Assembly: GCA_017590115.1 (NCBI GenBank)
Contig: JAGGNK010006448.1
Span: forward strand, 620,001 to 684,000
Reading direction: 5' to 3'
DNA: 64,000 bases
Source: Montifringilla adamsi
Lineage: Eukaryota > Chordata > Aves > Passeriformes > Passeridae
Each line of letters starts with the position of its first letter. Within the stretch, counting starts at the first letter, position 1. Under the pieces are notes generated by a model. It searched no databases. It saw nothing but the letters and a program-made list of their open reading frames with translations, and was not told where the DNA came from. Made by a program: the position numbers and the translations under genes. Below, in pieces: positions 38,146 to 48,700 of the stretch.

Positions 38146-39173
38146 GTGTGGCAAGGTTTTGGTAGCAGGGGTGCTACTGCGGAGACTTCTGTGAGAAGAT
38201 GCCAGAGGTTTGCCTCATGTTCAACAGAGTTAATGCCAGCCAGCTCCGAGAGGGACCCACTGCTGGCCAAGGCCAAGCTCATCCGGGATGGTGGTAGTGT
38301 CTCTGAGAAAACAGATTTGAGAAGAGGGAAAATCTGCTACACAACGTCAACCAGAGGAGTGCAAACATGTGAGAAAAACTATTCTACAGACACCAAGGTC
38401 AGTGAAGAAGGAGGAGAGGATAGGCTTCAGGTGCCAGAGCTGAGATTCCCCTGCAGATCATGGCGCAGACCATGGTGAGGCAACTGTGTCCCAGCATCCC
38501 ATGAGGGAGAGAAGAAATTCTTCCTCAGATCATTGTGTACCCTGTGATGGCACAGGTGGATGCCAGAAAAAAGGCTGTGACCCTGTGGGAAGGCCACTGG
38601 GAAAGCTCCTGGCAGGACCTGTGGCCCCATGGAGACAGTAGCGGAACATGTGTGGACAGGACTTGTGATCTTGTGTGGGGGACCCACACTGAAGCATTTT
38701 GTTGCTGAAGGTCTCCAGTCTGTGGATGGGATCCACGATGGATCAGTTAATGAAAAACTCACATTGAAAAAGTTTGTGGAGATGTCTCCTATGGGGGAGA
38801 CCCCATGCTGGATGAATGAGTGACAGAGAAAAAAATGTGATGAACTGAGTACAACCCCATTCCCCGTCCCCCTGAGCCATTTGGGATGAGGTAGTGAAAT
38901 TAGTGAGTGAATTTAAGCCCAGGAAGAAGGGAGGAGTACAGAGGAGATAGTTTCAATATTTGGGTTTATTTCTTATTAACTTGTTCTGATCTGATGGCTA
39001 ATAAATTAATTTCCCCAAGGTGAGTCTGTTTTGCCCATGATAGTAGTTGATGAGCAATCGCTTCCTGTCTATAACTCATAAGCCTTTCATCATATTTTTC
39101 TTGTCCAGTTGAGGAGGGCAGGGATAGAGCATCTTGGTGGGGCCTGGCACTCAGCCAGAGTCAACCCACTACA
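38145..39173 (+). mobile_element. Nearly complete solo LTR, about 1 kb
   Basis: This is the best preserved LTR here, from a GC-rich avian endogenous-retrovirus family. It begins TGTGTGGCAAGG and ends CAACCCACTACA, so it has TG...CA edges. Landmarks, in order, are TTTTGGTAGCAGGGGTGCTA, CACTGCTGGCCAAGGCCAAG, GACACCAAGGTCAGTGAAGA, and a central zone (about 38430-38815) of degenerate repeated blocks, each with a GGGACCCACACTGAAGCA-like core. After these come CATTCCCCGTCCCCCTGAGC, the polyadenylation signal AATAAA at 39000-39005, GTGAGTCTGTTTTGCCCATG, and the GTTGAGGAGGGCAGGGATAG end block. The flanks (TGGGT and GTCAG) show no clear target-site duplication. No gag, pol or env sequence adjoins it. 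Frames inside (38146-38478 and 38427-38762) are by-products. Confidence 0.9.
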
Positions 39174-39737
39174 GTCAGTTTTGGTTTTCAGGGACTTAAA
39201 TACATAGCAAGCAAATCATGCTGACTAAAACCAATCTTTTTTGCATCCCTGAGCACAACTGGATTTACCAGCAGTTAGTTGCTTGTATTCAAGTGTATGC
39301 AGGCAAACAATCCAACAAAGAGACAGCAAGAATGCATAAATCAAGGTTATAAAAGGATTGATTTTATTTGATTTCCTATGGTTTTGGTGGTAAGCTGGCT
39401 TTGTGATTTTTAATCTGTTTATTTCATAATATTGATTGTGGTAATGGAACACTTAGTATTTCAGCTTTTTTAAAACAATATGAATTCTGTTTATCTGTGG
39501 ATTTCATTTGTAATAATCAAACTGTGACAAAATAGCACTAATATAAAAAAATCTTTCTTTTTCAATCCAGCATTACAGGTGTATAAGTTAATATCCAATT
39601 TCACAATGGTTTTATTGTAATTACATATCCATATTCTTCTGCTGCACACCACAGCAAAAGTATTTAGAGGACTGGGTTTAGTTAATTGTGATCACACTTG
39701 GGTGGGCTTTAAAGAAAACTGGTATATTTGAAAGTAT
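39174..39737. other. Unique non-coding stretch
   Basis: Nothing recognised between the LTR and the CR1 tail. The minus frame at 39225-39452 has no motif. Confidence 0.5.
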
Positions 39738-39808
39738 GCCTGTTCATGGCAGGAGACTTTGAACTAAGGGATCTTCCAGGTCCTTCCAACACAAACTATT
39801 CTACAATT
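39738..39808 (+). mobile_element. CR1 3' tail fragment
   Basis: ATGGCAGGAGACTTTGAACT, then GGGATCTTCCAGGTCC, TTCCAACACAAACTATTCTA and CAATTTGACGATGA together resemble the last ~70 bases of a CR1 copy (TGGACTAGATGATCTTCAGA..., then CCTTCCAACCCAAACCATTC). Terminal octamers are decayed. No ORF2 sequence is attached. Confidence 0.7.
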
Positions 39809-41581
39809 TGACGATGAAGATGATTGAGATATTTTCCATTGGCTTAATTATGGGAGCTATATTCCATCTGTACTCATTAGGTTTCATGTGTTATGGAGGT
39901 ATTCACTGTCCCAGTAGTTTAAGTTCCATAATAGTGTTCGTCCATATCTTCCAAAAGTTCTTATGATGTCATCCCAGCCATAGTCTTATCTGACAGCATG
40001 CTGGTTTCTGTATCTCTATAGATTTTGCTGCTTGTGACTTTCTACAAATATTGTTATCCTCTCAACAGAAAGTTTATTCTTTCTGAGCTAATATAAGATT
40101 GGAGTTCCTGTGTAGTCAAAACCCACTCATAAACATTCTGAACAATTTTTCCACAGGGACAGCGATTTGCACTACACTGGAACTGCAAAATTTAACATAA
40201 TGATACTTTCCCAACAAAAATATCATTAGCAAGAGTCAGGATAAAAACAATCACGAAATAGGTCACAGATATTAAAAGGAATCTGTTTCTTTCTGTCTGC
40301 ACTAACTCTCATCTTCTTAGCCCTTTTGAGCATCTAGCAATTACTTTTTGCTTTTCTTTGCTCATGGCTATTTCAGGTACAGGCATCTCTATGCAATTCT
40401 AAGTAGACATAAACCCAGACTGAATTCCAACTAAAGTGATTACTTCTAATTATCAGAACTGTATGACTTTTCAATAGATAAGGCCAGAACCCAAATTCCA
40501 TAGTGAATAAATTATTAACTCACTTTCCCACAATTATATATTACTATTATATATTATTATATATATATACGAAGGACCTTCCGTTGTCTGTGCTGTAAAT
40601 GTTGAATATATTGAATTGATATTTTCCGATATAGATATCAGCTTGACATGAACAATCAAACTAATTTCATCTTTCAGATATCCTCTTTCAGAAGACAGAT
40701 AAAAGGAAAGGCAGACAATACAGCCAAATTCTTCAGTGAAAATTCATACACTCAGCACTTTGGAAAATTGGATAATTTAAATTGTTATAGGTTTTAGAAG
40801 ATTATATATATATATATATGCATATATATATACACACATATATATATATATAAAATTTAGAGCACATCACTCTTGTTGCCACCTAAGAAATTTCATTTTG
40901 GTAGCAGAGCCAATCTATATGTACAACCCACGTGTTCAATTTTAAGCAGTATCCATAGATTAGAAATCCATCTAGGGCATGTTTCTCTTTTGTTTGTGCT
41001 TTCTCTTATACTTCTTTCCTACCTAAATACAGCATCTGTCTCTGAATCTTTTTCTTCTATTTTTCACCTGACCATATATACCAGACAAAACACATCTAAT
41101 GGCTTTTGAAAATACTAATTTCTAAAATTACATGCTTCTTCACTTATATATCTCTTAATTTTAAAGATGCCTTTCAAAAAGTCAGAGAAAGTAGTAAAGG
41201 ACTGTAATTTTCTCATTTTTTCAAATACAATTGTGTATTTTTTGACATTTTAACAAAAATAGCAACAGCTGTTTTGCTATGAATATTTAAAGTTGTATTA
41301 AGTTTTATTTGCTAAAACCTATTTAAAATGTATGCTCCCCATGTTAGGATATACTGGTTATCCATTTTAGTAAAATGCCAAAATTAACAATACTATTCTT
41401 TATTTTCTAGTCAAACCTAGTCAAACAGGTACATGAAATAAATGTCATTGTAAATAGTTGCTTTCTACAATATTTCTTTGGCAAGATTATTTGTCTTTAT
41501 ATGGTTGAAAAAGATTTCCACACGATCATATTACTATAACATCTCAGATTATTTCAGAATCTGAAGAGGCGTTGTTTCGTC
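39809..41581. other. Unique AT-rich stretch with TA repeats
   Basis: No gene or mobile element. Imperfect TA tracts lie at about 40541-40570 and 40804-40852 (TATATA, CATATATATA and TACACACATATA units). The frame at 40873-41109 has no motif. Confidence 0.55.
40804..40852. repeat. (TA)n / (CATA)n microsatellite
   Basis: Two TA runs are separated by GCATATATATATACACACA. It is a typical compound dinucleotide repeat, probably length-variable. Confidence 0.85.
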
Positions 41582-41680
41582 ACAAAAAAAAACCAAAAAA
41601 CCAAACCAAACCAAAACAAAACAAACAAAAAAAACCCAAAAAAACCAAAAAAACCAAACAAAAAAAACCCCCAACAACTG
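41582..41680. repeat. A/C-rich low-complexity tract
   Basis: Irregular AAAAACC, CCAAA and CAAACAAA units extend for about 100 bases with almost no T or G. It resembles the tracts at 34880-34978, 45025-45062 and 62133-62205. Confidence 0.85.
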
Positions 41681-44234
41681 AAATAACAAGAGAAACTAAA
41701 AAAATCATTATTGTAGGATAGTTGTTAATGTGCAGTGATCAGATTTTATTGCATCTCATGTATAAATTTTCTTATTTTAATATTGCTTGGATACTGCAAA
41801 CTTTAGTGCATTTCATAAAACTATGGTGAGACATAGTGCTTGCACACTTTAGGTCCTGAGTACTTTTAGCATTTGTTCCTCAATGGCAAATTCCTTTTGA
41901 GTTGAATACAAGGCACCAGACAGCTCACAACTCCCTCTCTCAACGTTGCTTAATTCTGTGTGTGCCTTAATCAATAATTGTCTATATTTCTCCTGACTAC
42001 AGGTTAATTATAAAATTTATATTTACTACTTGTTTTTTATATTTTTACTATTAAAATACATTTCCTGTTTGTCTCCATGTGTTTATTGATAGGGACTGCC
42101 AATAATCAGAACATGCTTGTAATGCAAAGACATCCCAAGTATGTTTTGTACACTCAGTTCTATTCAGGTTATTTTGTAAAATAATCAAGTATGAATTGAA
42201 GCTCCAAGCCATGTTGAACCATTCTTCTGTCTCTCTGACCCAATTACTATGATTTGTAGAGGGGAACAGCTGTGAGTAAAATTTTAAGAACAGTACCTTT
42301 ACATAATAGAGCAGTTTAGGAGATATGCCTTTAGATCCCTTCCCCAGAAGTAAAAATATTTTAATTTGGAACTTGCAGGTGCATTTTGTGAGAAATGACT
42401 GACACAGTTAAGTGCCTTTTCCATGTCTACATAGCATGGACTTTTGATTATTATTTATTTAATTAAGGGGGTTCAACATTGTACAAACTAACTTGGAAGC
42501 TAAATCATTTGATCATATACAGTTGCTGAATGAGTCAAGAAATTTCTTGAGGATGACAGATCCTGTGGTATTGTTCAAAATTTGAGCTCTAGCTGGATTA
42601 TTGCAAGTAACTTTATATCAGTCTATATGAAATCAGGCATATCAAATTCCCTGTCTTATGGTTCATGCAAATAAATTAGAAAGCACTCTGAGACACCTCA
42701 TTCCTCCTCTGAGCCTTCTCCTCAATACCTGAAGGCTTTTTCTTGGATGTAGCCAACTGGGATTTGTAATTCTAGAATTCTGCAGGGTAAAGGGATAAAC
42801 ATCTCTTAAATTTTGACTTTTGGTGTCTGTCTTTTTGTTTATATTAAGAAAAGATTTTAATTTAAGTATTAACAACCCTTTAGGCCTTTAGACTCTCTTC
42901 CAGTGGGAAACAGATGTCATACGTTCCATCTTGCTATATCCCAGATGTTAGTATGCTGTCTACGTTCAAATATTTTTTCTTTTGGGATCTAAGCAATACT
43001 AGACTAATATGTATAATTAAATACATGCACACATGTGCCTAATGCCTGCAGAGCCAGCTATGATCAGCAATTATGCTAGAAAGAATGACAAAGTTTATGT
43101 AAAATTTTTTTAGTCAAAAGGCTGTTTGGCAGAGCCAGCTCCAGGCTCTGCAGTGATATAGGAAGTGGTGACACAACAGGTGGTGGATGAGGAAGGCTGA
43201 AAGGAATTTACTGGGTCCGAAATGATGATGCTAGAGTGGAGAGAAACACTAGGAAGGAAAAGGAGAGTCTTTACTGTGAGAGAAGAATTCACCTGCCACT
43301 TCAGTGACAGGAGGTGATTAGAGTGAAAGGGAAGGATTACAAGGAAAAGAAGCTTCAGGCTATCTGAGTGAATGGAAGTACTTTACACCTTTTCTGTTCT
43401 GGTTGACCTTTTGTGTAACCTGTGTGTGCTCAGACTATTTAAGAAAAATGAAACATGCAGCAAAAAGTGTTACAAATTGCTCTCATAGTATAAAATGTTG
43501 TGTAGATAAAGACCAGAGTCTGCTTCAGGGTAAATAGTGAATGAAAATGGCTGGCTGGGAGTATCATCAGTAAAATATATGTGCAAACAATCTTTATTGC
43601 AAACCGTCTACTTTTACATCAAAAATGTATATATCCAGGGACCTAAAATTATATTACATCAAGTGATCTCCATCTAATGCAAAGGAAAAGAAATAGGCTT
43701 CCAAAGAACTAAACCCAAAGTATGCAGTATACTAAGGAGCAATTAAAGATTAACATCTTGAATTGTACCCACAAACTATATGGAGATAGTGGTATCTTGG
43801 AAACCCTGCAGTAATGAACTAGTTTTGACTACATCTTCTAAGCAAGAAAACAACTTCTTACTTCTTTACTAAATGTATTTTCTTCGTCTTTTTCAAAGTA
43901 GCAAAAGTTGCGTGGACAACTTTTCTTTCTGTGTGGACATGCAGTGTGAAAGCCAGGAAAATATTGATGTCTGTGTACAAGTTTATATACTGAGTAGTTA
44001 CAAGAATTTGTGTCAAATTCACATAAATACAAATCTAAATAAAATCATCAGTCAGCCAGTAGAACTTTTGTGCTGGAAATTTCTCTTACCAATAGTACCA
44101 GTGAGGCAAAATATAACCAAAACAAAAGTTCTGTTTGTTATATATTTTTTTAAAAACTTTTGCAGCAAAACAACATCATTGCTACAGTGTGTCACAAGCT
44201 GTTGAGGCTAAAATAGCTGAGTGTTCTATCAGGT
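41681..44234. other. Unique non-coding stretch
   Basis: No gene or mobile element is recognised. An 8-bp hairpin lies at 43129-43151 inside a purine-rich segment (about 43120-43360). The frames at 42663-42875, 43110-43292 and 43873-44205 have no motif. Confidence 0.5.
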
Positions 44235-44238
44235 ATTT

Positions 44239-44295
<57 letters not shown>

Positions 44296-44303
44296 TCTCT
44301 TTC

Positions 44304-44360
<57 letters not shown>

Positions 44361-44369
44361 TTTCTTTCT
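44235..44369 (+). repeat. (TTTC)n microsatellite
   Basis: About 135 bases of TTTC repeats. The left array runs to about 44292, a short degenerate stretch (TTCTCTCTTTCTCT) follows, and a second near-perfect array runs to about 44369. The strand is pure pyrimidine throughout, so the duplex could form triplex structures. Frames across it on both strands (44135-44413 and 44182-44382) translate to FLSF- or KERK-type repeats and are not genes. Confidence 0.98.
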
Positions 44370-45234
44370 CAGAAGATAACAAGCTACTGGGATTTTCAGA
44401 AGGTAAGAGGTAAAACTCTCTCTTACATAGCTTGCACTTTGGAAATCTTACAAGGAAAAAGGAAATAGGGTATTAATACTGCTTAGACAAGTTAAAGCAC
44501 TGTAGTCTGAAAAGTCTTTCACAGTCTTGGCTAGAAGGCTATTTCTCTACTATATGACAAGGGGGCATAAACTAAACAGGGTTTTCTGCTTTTGGAGTAA
44601 GATTCTAGGTTTTTACAGAACAGAATCTCATCACAAAAGAGAAAAAAATTCTCATCTTGAAATGTAAGTGCAGATTTTTTGACTCTCACAGTTTCTTCAC
44701 TGATTAACTCCAAGCAGACTATGTCATTAGGAAACATTGTTCAGATTAAAAACTACTTTGGAATCTATTTAGAAACTTGGTGCTCTGTCTATCATTGTAT
44801 GTATTCCTAGCACCTATCTTACGATGTGGGATTTCATTTGATATATTTTACTAATATGTTTCACCACACGTGTCTTTTACATCCCTGAGTTCCTTGCTCT
44901 TAAAGATAGGTAAACAATTAATCAGCAGCATTTTTTCAATACTATTAATTTCCTTGAAACATAATAATAATAATCTATGTATCATGCTAAAACCCAACCC
45001 AATCCAATGCAAGCAATAAAATCCCCCCCAAAAAACAAACACAAAAACAAACAAAAAACAATCAAGGGAAAAAGTGGAGCCAAGTAAAAAATCATGTGGA
45101 AAGAGGAAAACTAAAGTAGAAAAAGAAAGCTGAATGCTCTGTTCCTGACAGAGGTCAAGATTTCCATCATATATCTAGCATTCTGCACTACTTAAGTGTA
45201 CTGATAGAAAAGAGAATATCTTACTTTTCTTGAC
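44370..45234. other. Unique stretch with a short CAAA tract
   Basis: Nothing recognised apart from an A/C-rich run at about 45025-45062. Frames at 44531-44737 and 44851-45054 are motif-free. Confidence 0.5.
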
Positions 45235-45757
45235 CCATCTTTCAAAAAGGTGTAAGTGAGGACCCTGGGAACTAGTGACCTGTCAGTCCAGTTCTGTGGG
45301 AAGATCATGAAACACATCCTTCTAGAAGCTCTAGAAGCTCTAAAACACAGGGGGAACAGGGAGATAGGGAGATGATTTGGGAAAGCCAGTGTAGCTTAAC
45401 CAGGGACAAGTCCTGCAAGTCTGCCCTGACCAACCCAGTGGCCTTCTTTGAAGGAGTGACTACTTCAGTGGACAAGGGAAGGACTACAGATGTCATTAAT
45501 CTGGACTTCTGTAAAGCCTTTGACAGAGTCACCCACACCATCCTTCTCATTTATTGGAGAGAGATGGATTCAATGTATGGACTTTTAGATGAATAAGGAA
45601 TTGGTTTGACTGTTGCAATCAGACAGAAGTGGTCAGTAGCTTAGAAATTTGCAGATGGCATGAAGCTGAGCAGTGTGGTTGACATACCTGAAGAACAAAA
45701 TGCCACCCACAGAGGCCTGGACAAGCTCAAGAAGTGACCCCATGGCAGTATATTTAA
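45235..45757 (+). mobile_element. CR1 LINE fragment, reverse-transcriptase core with internal deletion
   Basis: This is a plus-strand CR1 piece. At its left, TTCAAAAAGGTGTAAGTGAG and ACCCTGGGAACTAGTGACCT match the segment before the core (FKKGKKEDPGNYRPV). The frame at 45372-45596 reads [16 protein letters not shown] and then [14 protein letters not shown], the CR1 LDF.KAFD reverse-transcriptase motif. Shortly after, at about 45641, KFADGMKLSSVVDIPEE corresponds to the FADDTKL catalytic motif with the second Asp changed to Gly. The two motifs are much closer than in an intact CR1, so the middle of the core is deleted. No 3' UTR is present. A small tandem TCTAGAAGC duplication lies at about 45322-45340. 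Confidence 0.93.
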
Positions 45758-48700
45758 AACTAAATGAGAACAGCATATGGAAAGAATAGAGTTTTGATAT
45801 TTGATTGGGGTTTTTTTCTTTCCTTTTCTTTCTTCAAAACTAATGGAAGACCTATATCTTATAGTCCTGAGTCCCCTTTAGATACAAAAATTTTTCAAGA
45901 ATTCCTAATCATACTGCTAACAATGTGTTCCTAGGTAAGAGAATGCTGCTTTGGGTGGTCAAAACCTTAAATTTTTGAAGGAAAACAAATTACAAGCATA
46001 TAAAGACTGTATAAAGCTACTCTGTGGTATAGGGGAGAGTGAATTTAGCAGTAAGTTATTTTCTGTTGTTATACCAAGAGTAACTCAGAGATTGTTAGGC
46101 CTTAGCTGAAAGTGTTATAAAATAGTATAACTCAAAGAGTTTGGGGAAAAATATAGCAGATATTAAAATATGTAGCAGTTGCATGTGTAAAACTGTGTTA
46201 TTTTCAAAGGGGCTGCTAGATTTGAAAACTTGAATACATATTGCGAGGAGAGAAATACTGAATAAACGGAATCAAGTTTCATTAACTTCTGAGGCTAGAA
46301 TGTTTTTTTTAAAAGAAAACATTTTCACTATCAACACACTCAACCTAAATAAAATGAGGATGCAGAATATATTCTTTCTATTTTCACAAAACTTGAAATA
46401 AAACTTGCTGCCACTAGAGATCGTTGTTGCTCTTTGCAGAAGAGGCTAGCACTGTGTTTTAGCACAGTAAGTCTTGTTATTCATAGAATGCATTTTATAA
46501 CATCAAAACAGAAGCACAAGCAGAAATTACTTCCAGCTCCAGCATTTCTTCTGTAAAAGTTAATGGCACTATAACAGCAAACAGAGTGCTAGAACCTTCT
46601 GGCCCATCACCAACATATCACTGACGACTTGAATAACTACAGTTTGGATTGTCCAAATCTTAGGTCTTAAAATTAATATCAACTATTTACCTTCAATCAT
46701 AAAATTTTTTATGTAATTTAGTCCTTTCAAAATCTTCTTCATCACTATTTATAGCTACAATGAAACAAAATTTCAGAATATTCCTCAAGTTTCATTTACT
46801 ATATTTTTATGAAATATCTTTCTCCTGCTACCATCTCTTTATTATAAAGTCTGTATCTGCACCACTTTTAATACATTATTATCCATGCTGTAGATATTTA
46901 TTCTTCTGAATATCTACATAATTTCAGTCTCCTGAAATTTCACCTGATTCTATTAGGTGGGAATAAAGTGGAAAATGCCTCCCTCTTTTTACCTCAACTT
47001 CCGCTCAAGTGAAACAAAAGAAAGTCATATAAACAGTATCTGCAAAAGAGACACAGATTAAATCCTGAATCCACTAACCTTTTTTTTTGTTTGTTTGTTT
47101 TAAATATGGACTGAATGATGCTGATATTTCTATATATGGGTACTCAAAGATCCTAGAATAAAATGCTGTATCAAACTTGTTTTCTTCTGCAGTAGGGCTA
47201 GTTGAAGTATAGCCACCAGGAAGTATCTTTAAGTAAATGTCCTCGCTACTAAACAGAAGTTGGACAATATGAAATATCCAAACTACCTCTTCTTCTTCCT
47301 AAAAAAAAAATTACAAAATAATCCCATCGCTACCTGAGAGGCAAAACTATTTCATGTAATAAATAATAACCTTTCCATTAAAACAGAGGGCTGATGATAA
47401 ATCTTTGGAACCATTATCTGAAAAATAATAACAAAAAATATCAAACGGAAATTACAAATGATAACTGATCAAAGGGGTAACTATGCGTATCAACCAAACA
47501 GCTAGATCCTATAGTATATTAAAATAATCCCAAGTGTACCATTGCCAACACTAACTATACTGACTTCTGAAGTATGAAGGATTTTTAATTTAGGACTCCC
47601 TATGGTGATATGTTGTTCATTTTAATGATTGTTGATTGCTTCGGTGATGTATTTTGAAACATGTCCCTAATTTTTTGTCTTTTTTTTTTGTCCTCTTGGG
47701 ATGCATTTCCAATTGTTGTAATATGACACATGTACCATTTAATTGTATCATGTTTTATTTTTGAGATTTTGATGTAATCAAGCTTTTCTAAAGTTTTTAA
47801 AATATTATTTACATCAATTTTTGAAAATCAAATTGAATATGGAATAAGTAGAAAACAAGATCATCATAGGGTCATGTACAACCTCATTGTACCTCATTGT
47901 ACCATGCTTAGGTCTGCTCTAAACTGAATGGCCTAATTACACTTGTGTAATACAACACACTTGTGTAATACAAGTAGGACAAGAGGCCCTTATTAGTGTT
48001 TTGTATTTCATGTCCATGTTTGTATGCATAAAGCACTGAGGTTCAGGCTATAAGCCCACATTTTTTTTCTTATTTTTCTCTCACTTGTTGATAGTACTTC
48101 AATGAACTTCAGGATCTTTGTTAAACAAGGCTTTTGATTATTCTTTGGGAGGTGTAAAAGACTCATTCCTACCCAGGTTACCAACAAAATGACAGCATTC
48201 TTTCACAAAGTCATTTCTATTAATAATTTATTTTTCCCTCTAAGGAAAAAAAAATAAAATCACAGAGAGACAATTTGGCTTCTGTACTGATTTACAGGGC
48301 TACTAAATATTTTTAAACATTTTACTTTAATTTGAACTAACTTTGAAGTGCATACAAGTCCCCTCTTATGTTATACAATAGAAGCTTTCAACCCCAGATA
48401 CCAGTGGGTGTTTCTCAAACAAAAATGTGTTAAGTCTAATTGCTGTGTTAGTCAAGTCAAGGGACTGTGCAAATCCTGAAGATTTTCTGTAAGACTAAAT
48501 TTCCCCTTATGTGTCTCCCACCATTCAAAACAGTATTTCCTGATGTACAGGGAGAAACCAGTTTGAAAATTAGTGTGTTTCCAGGTTATGCTGATTCTCC
48601 ACAAAGAAACAGAAACTTAAAGCATTTTCATGACTCTTAGAGAAAATGAGAAGAAAAAATATATGAAAAACAGAAAAAATAGTGCAAAAAAGGAGCAGAT

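Noticed and set aside
37851..38282. 143-codon open frame on the minus strand
   Set aside because: It starts in the antisense of the LTR at 38145 and runs into AT-rich sequence. It has no domain, and its length is possible by chance in 64 kb.
42690..42760. Possible minus-strand CR1 piece (TCCTCTGAGCCTTCTCCTC)
   Set aside because: Only about 20 bases resemble CR1, the spacing of neighbouring blocks does not fit, and no terminal repeat is present.
44135..44413. FLSF-repeat and KERK-repeat frames
   Set aside because: They are direct translations of the (TTTC)n microsatellite.
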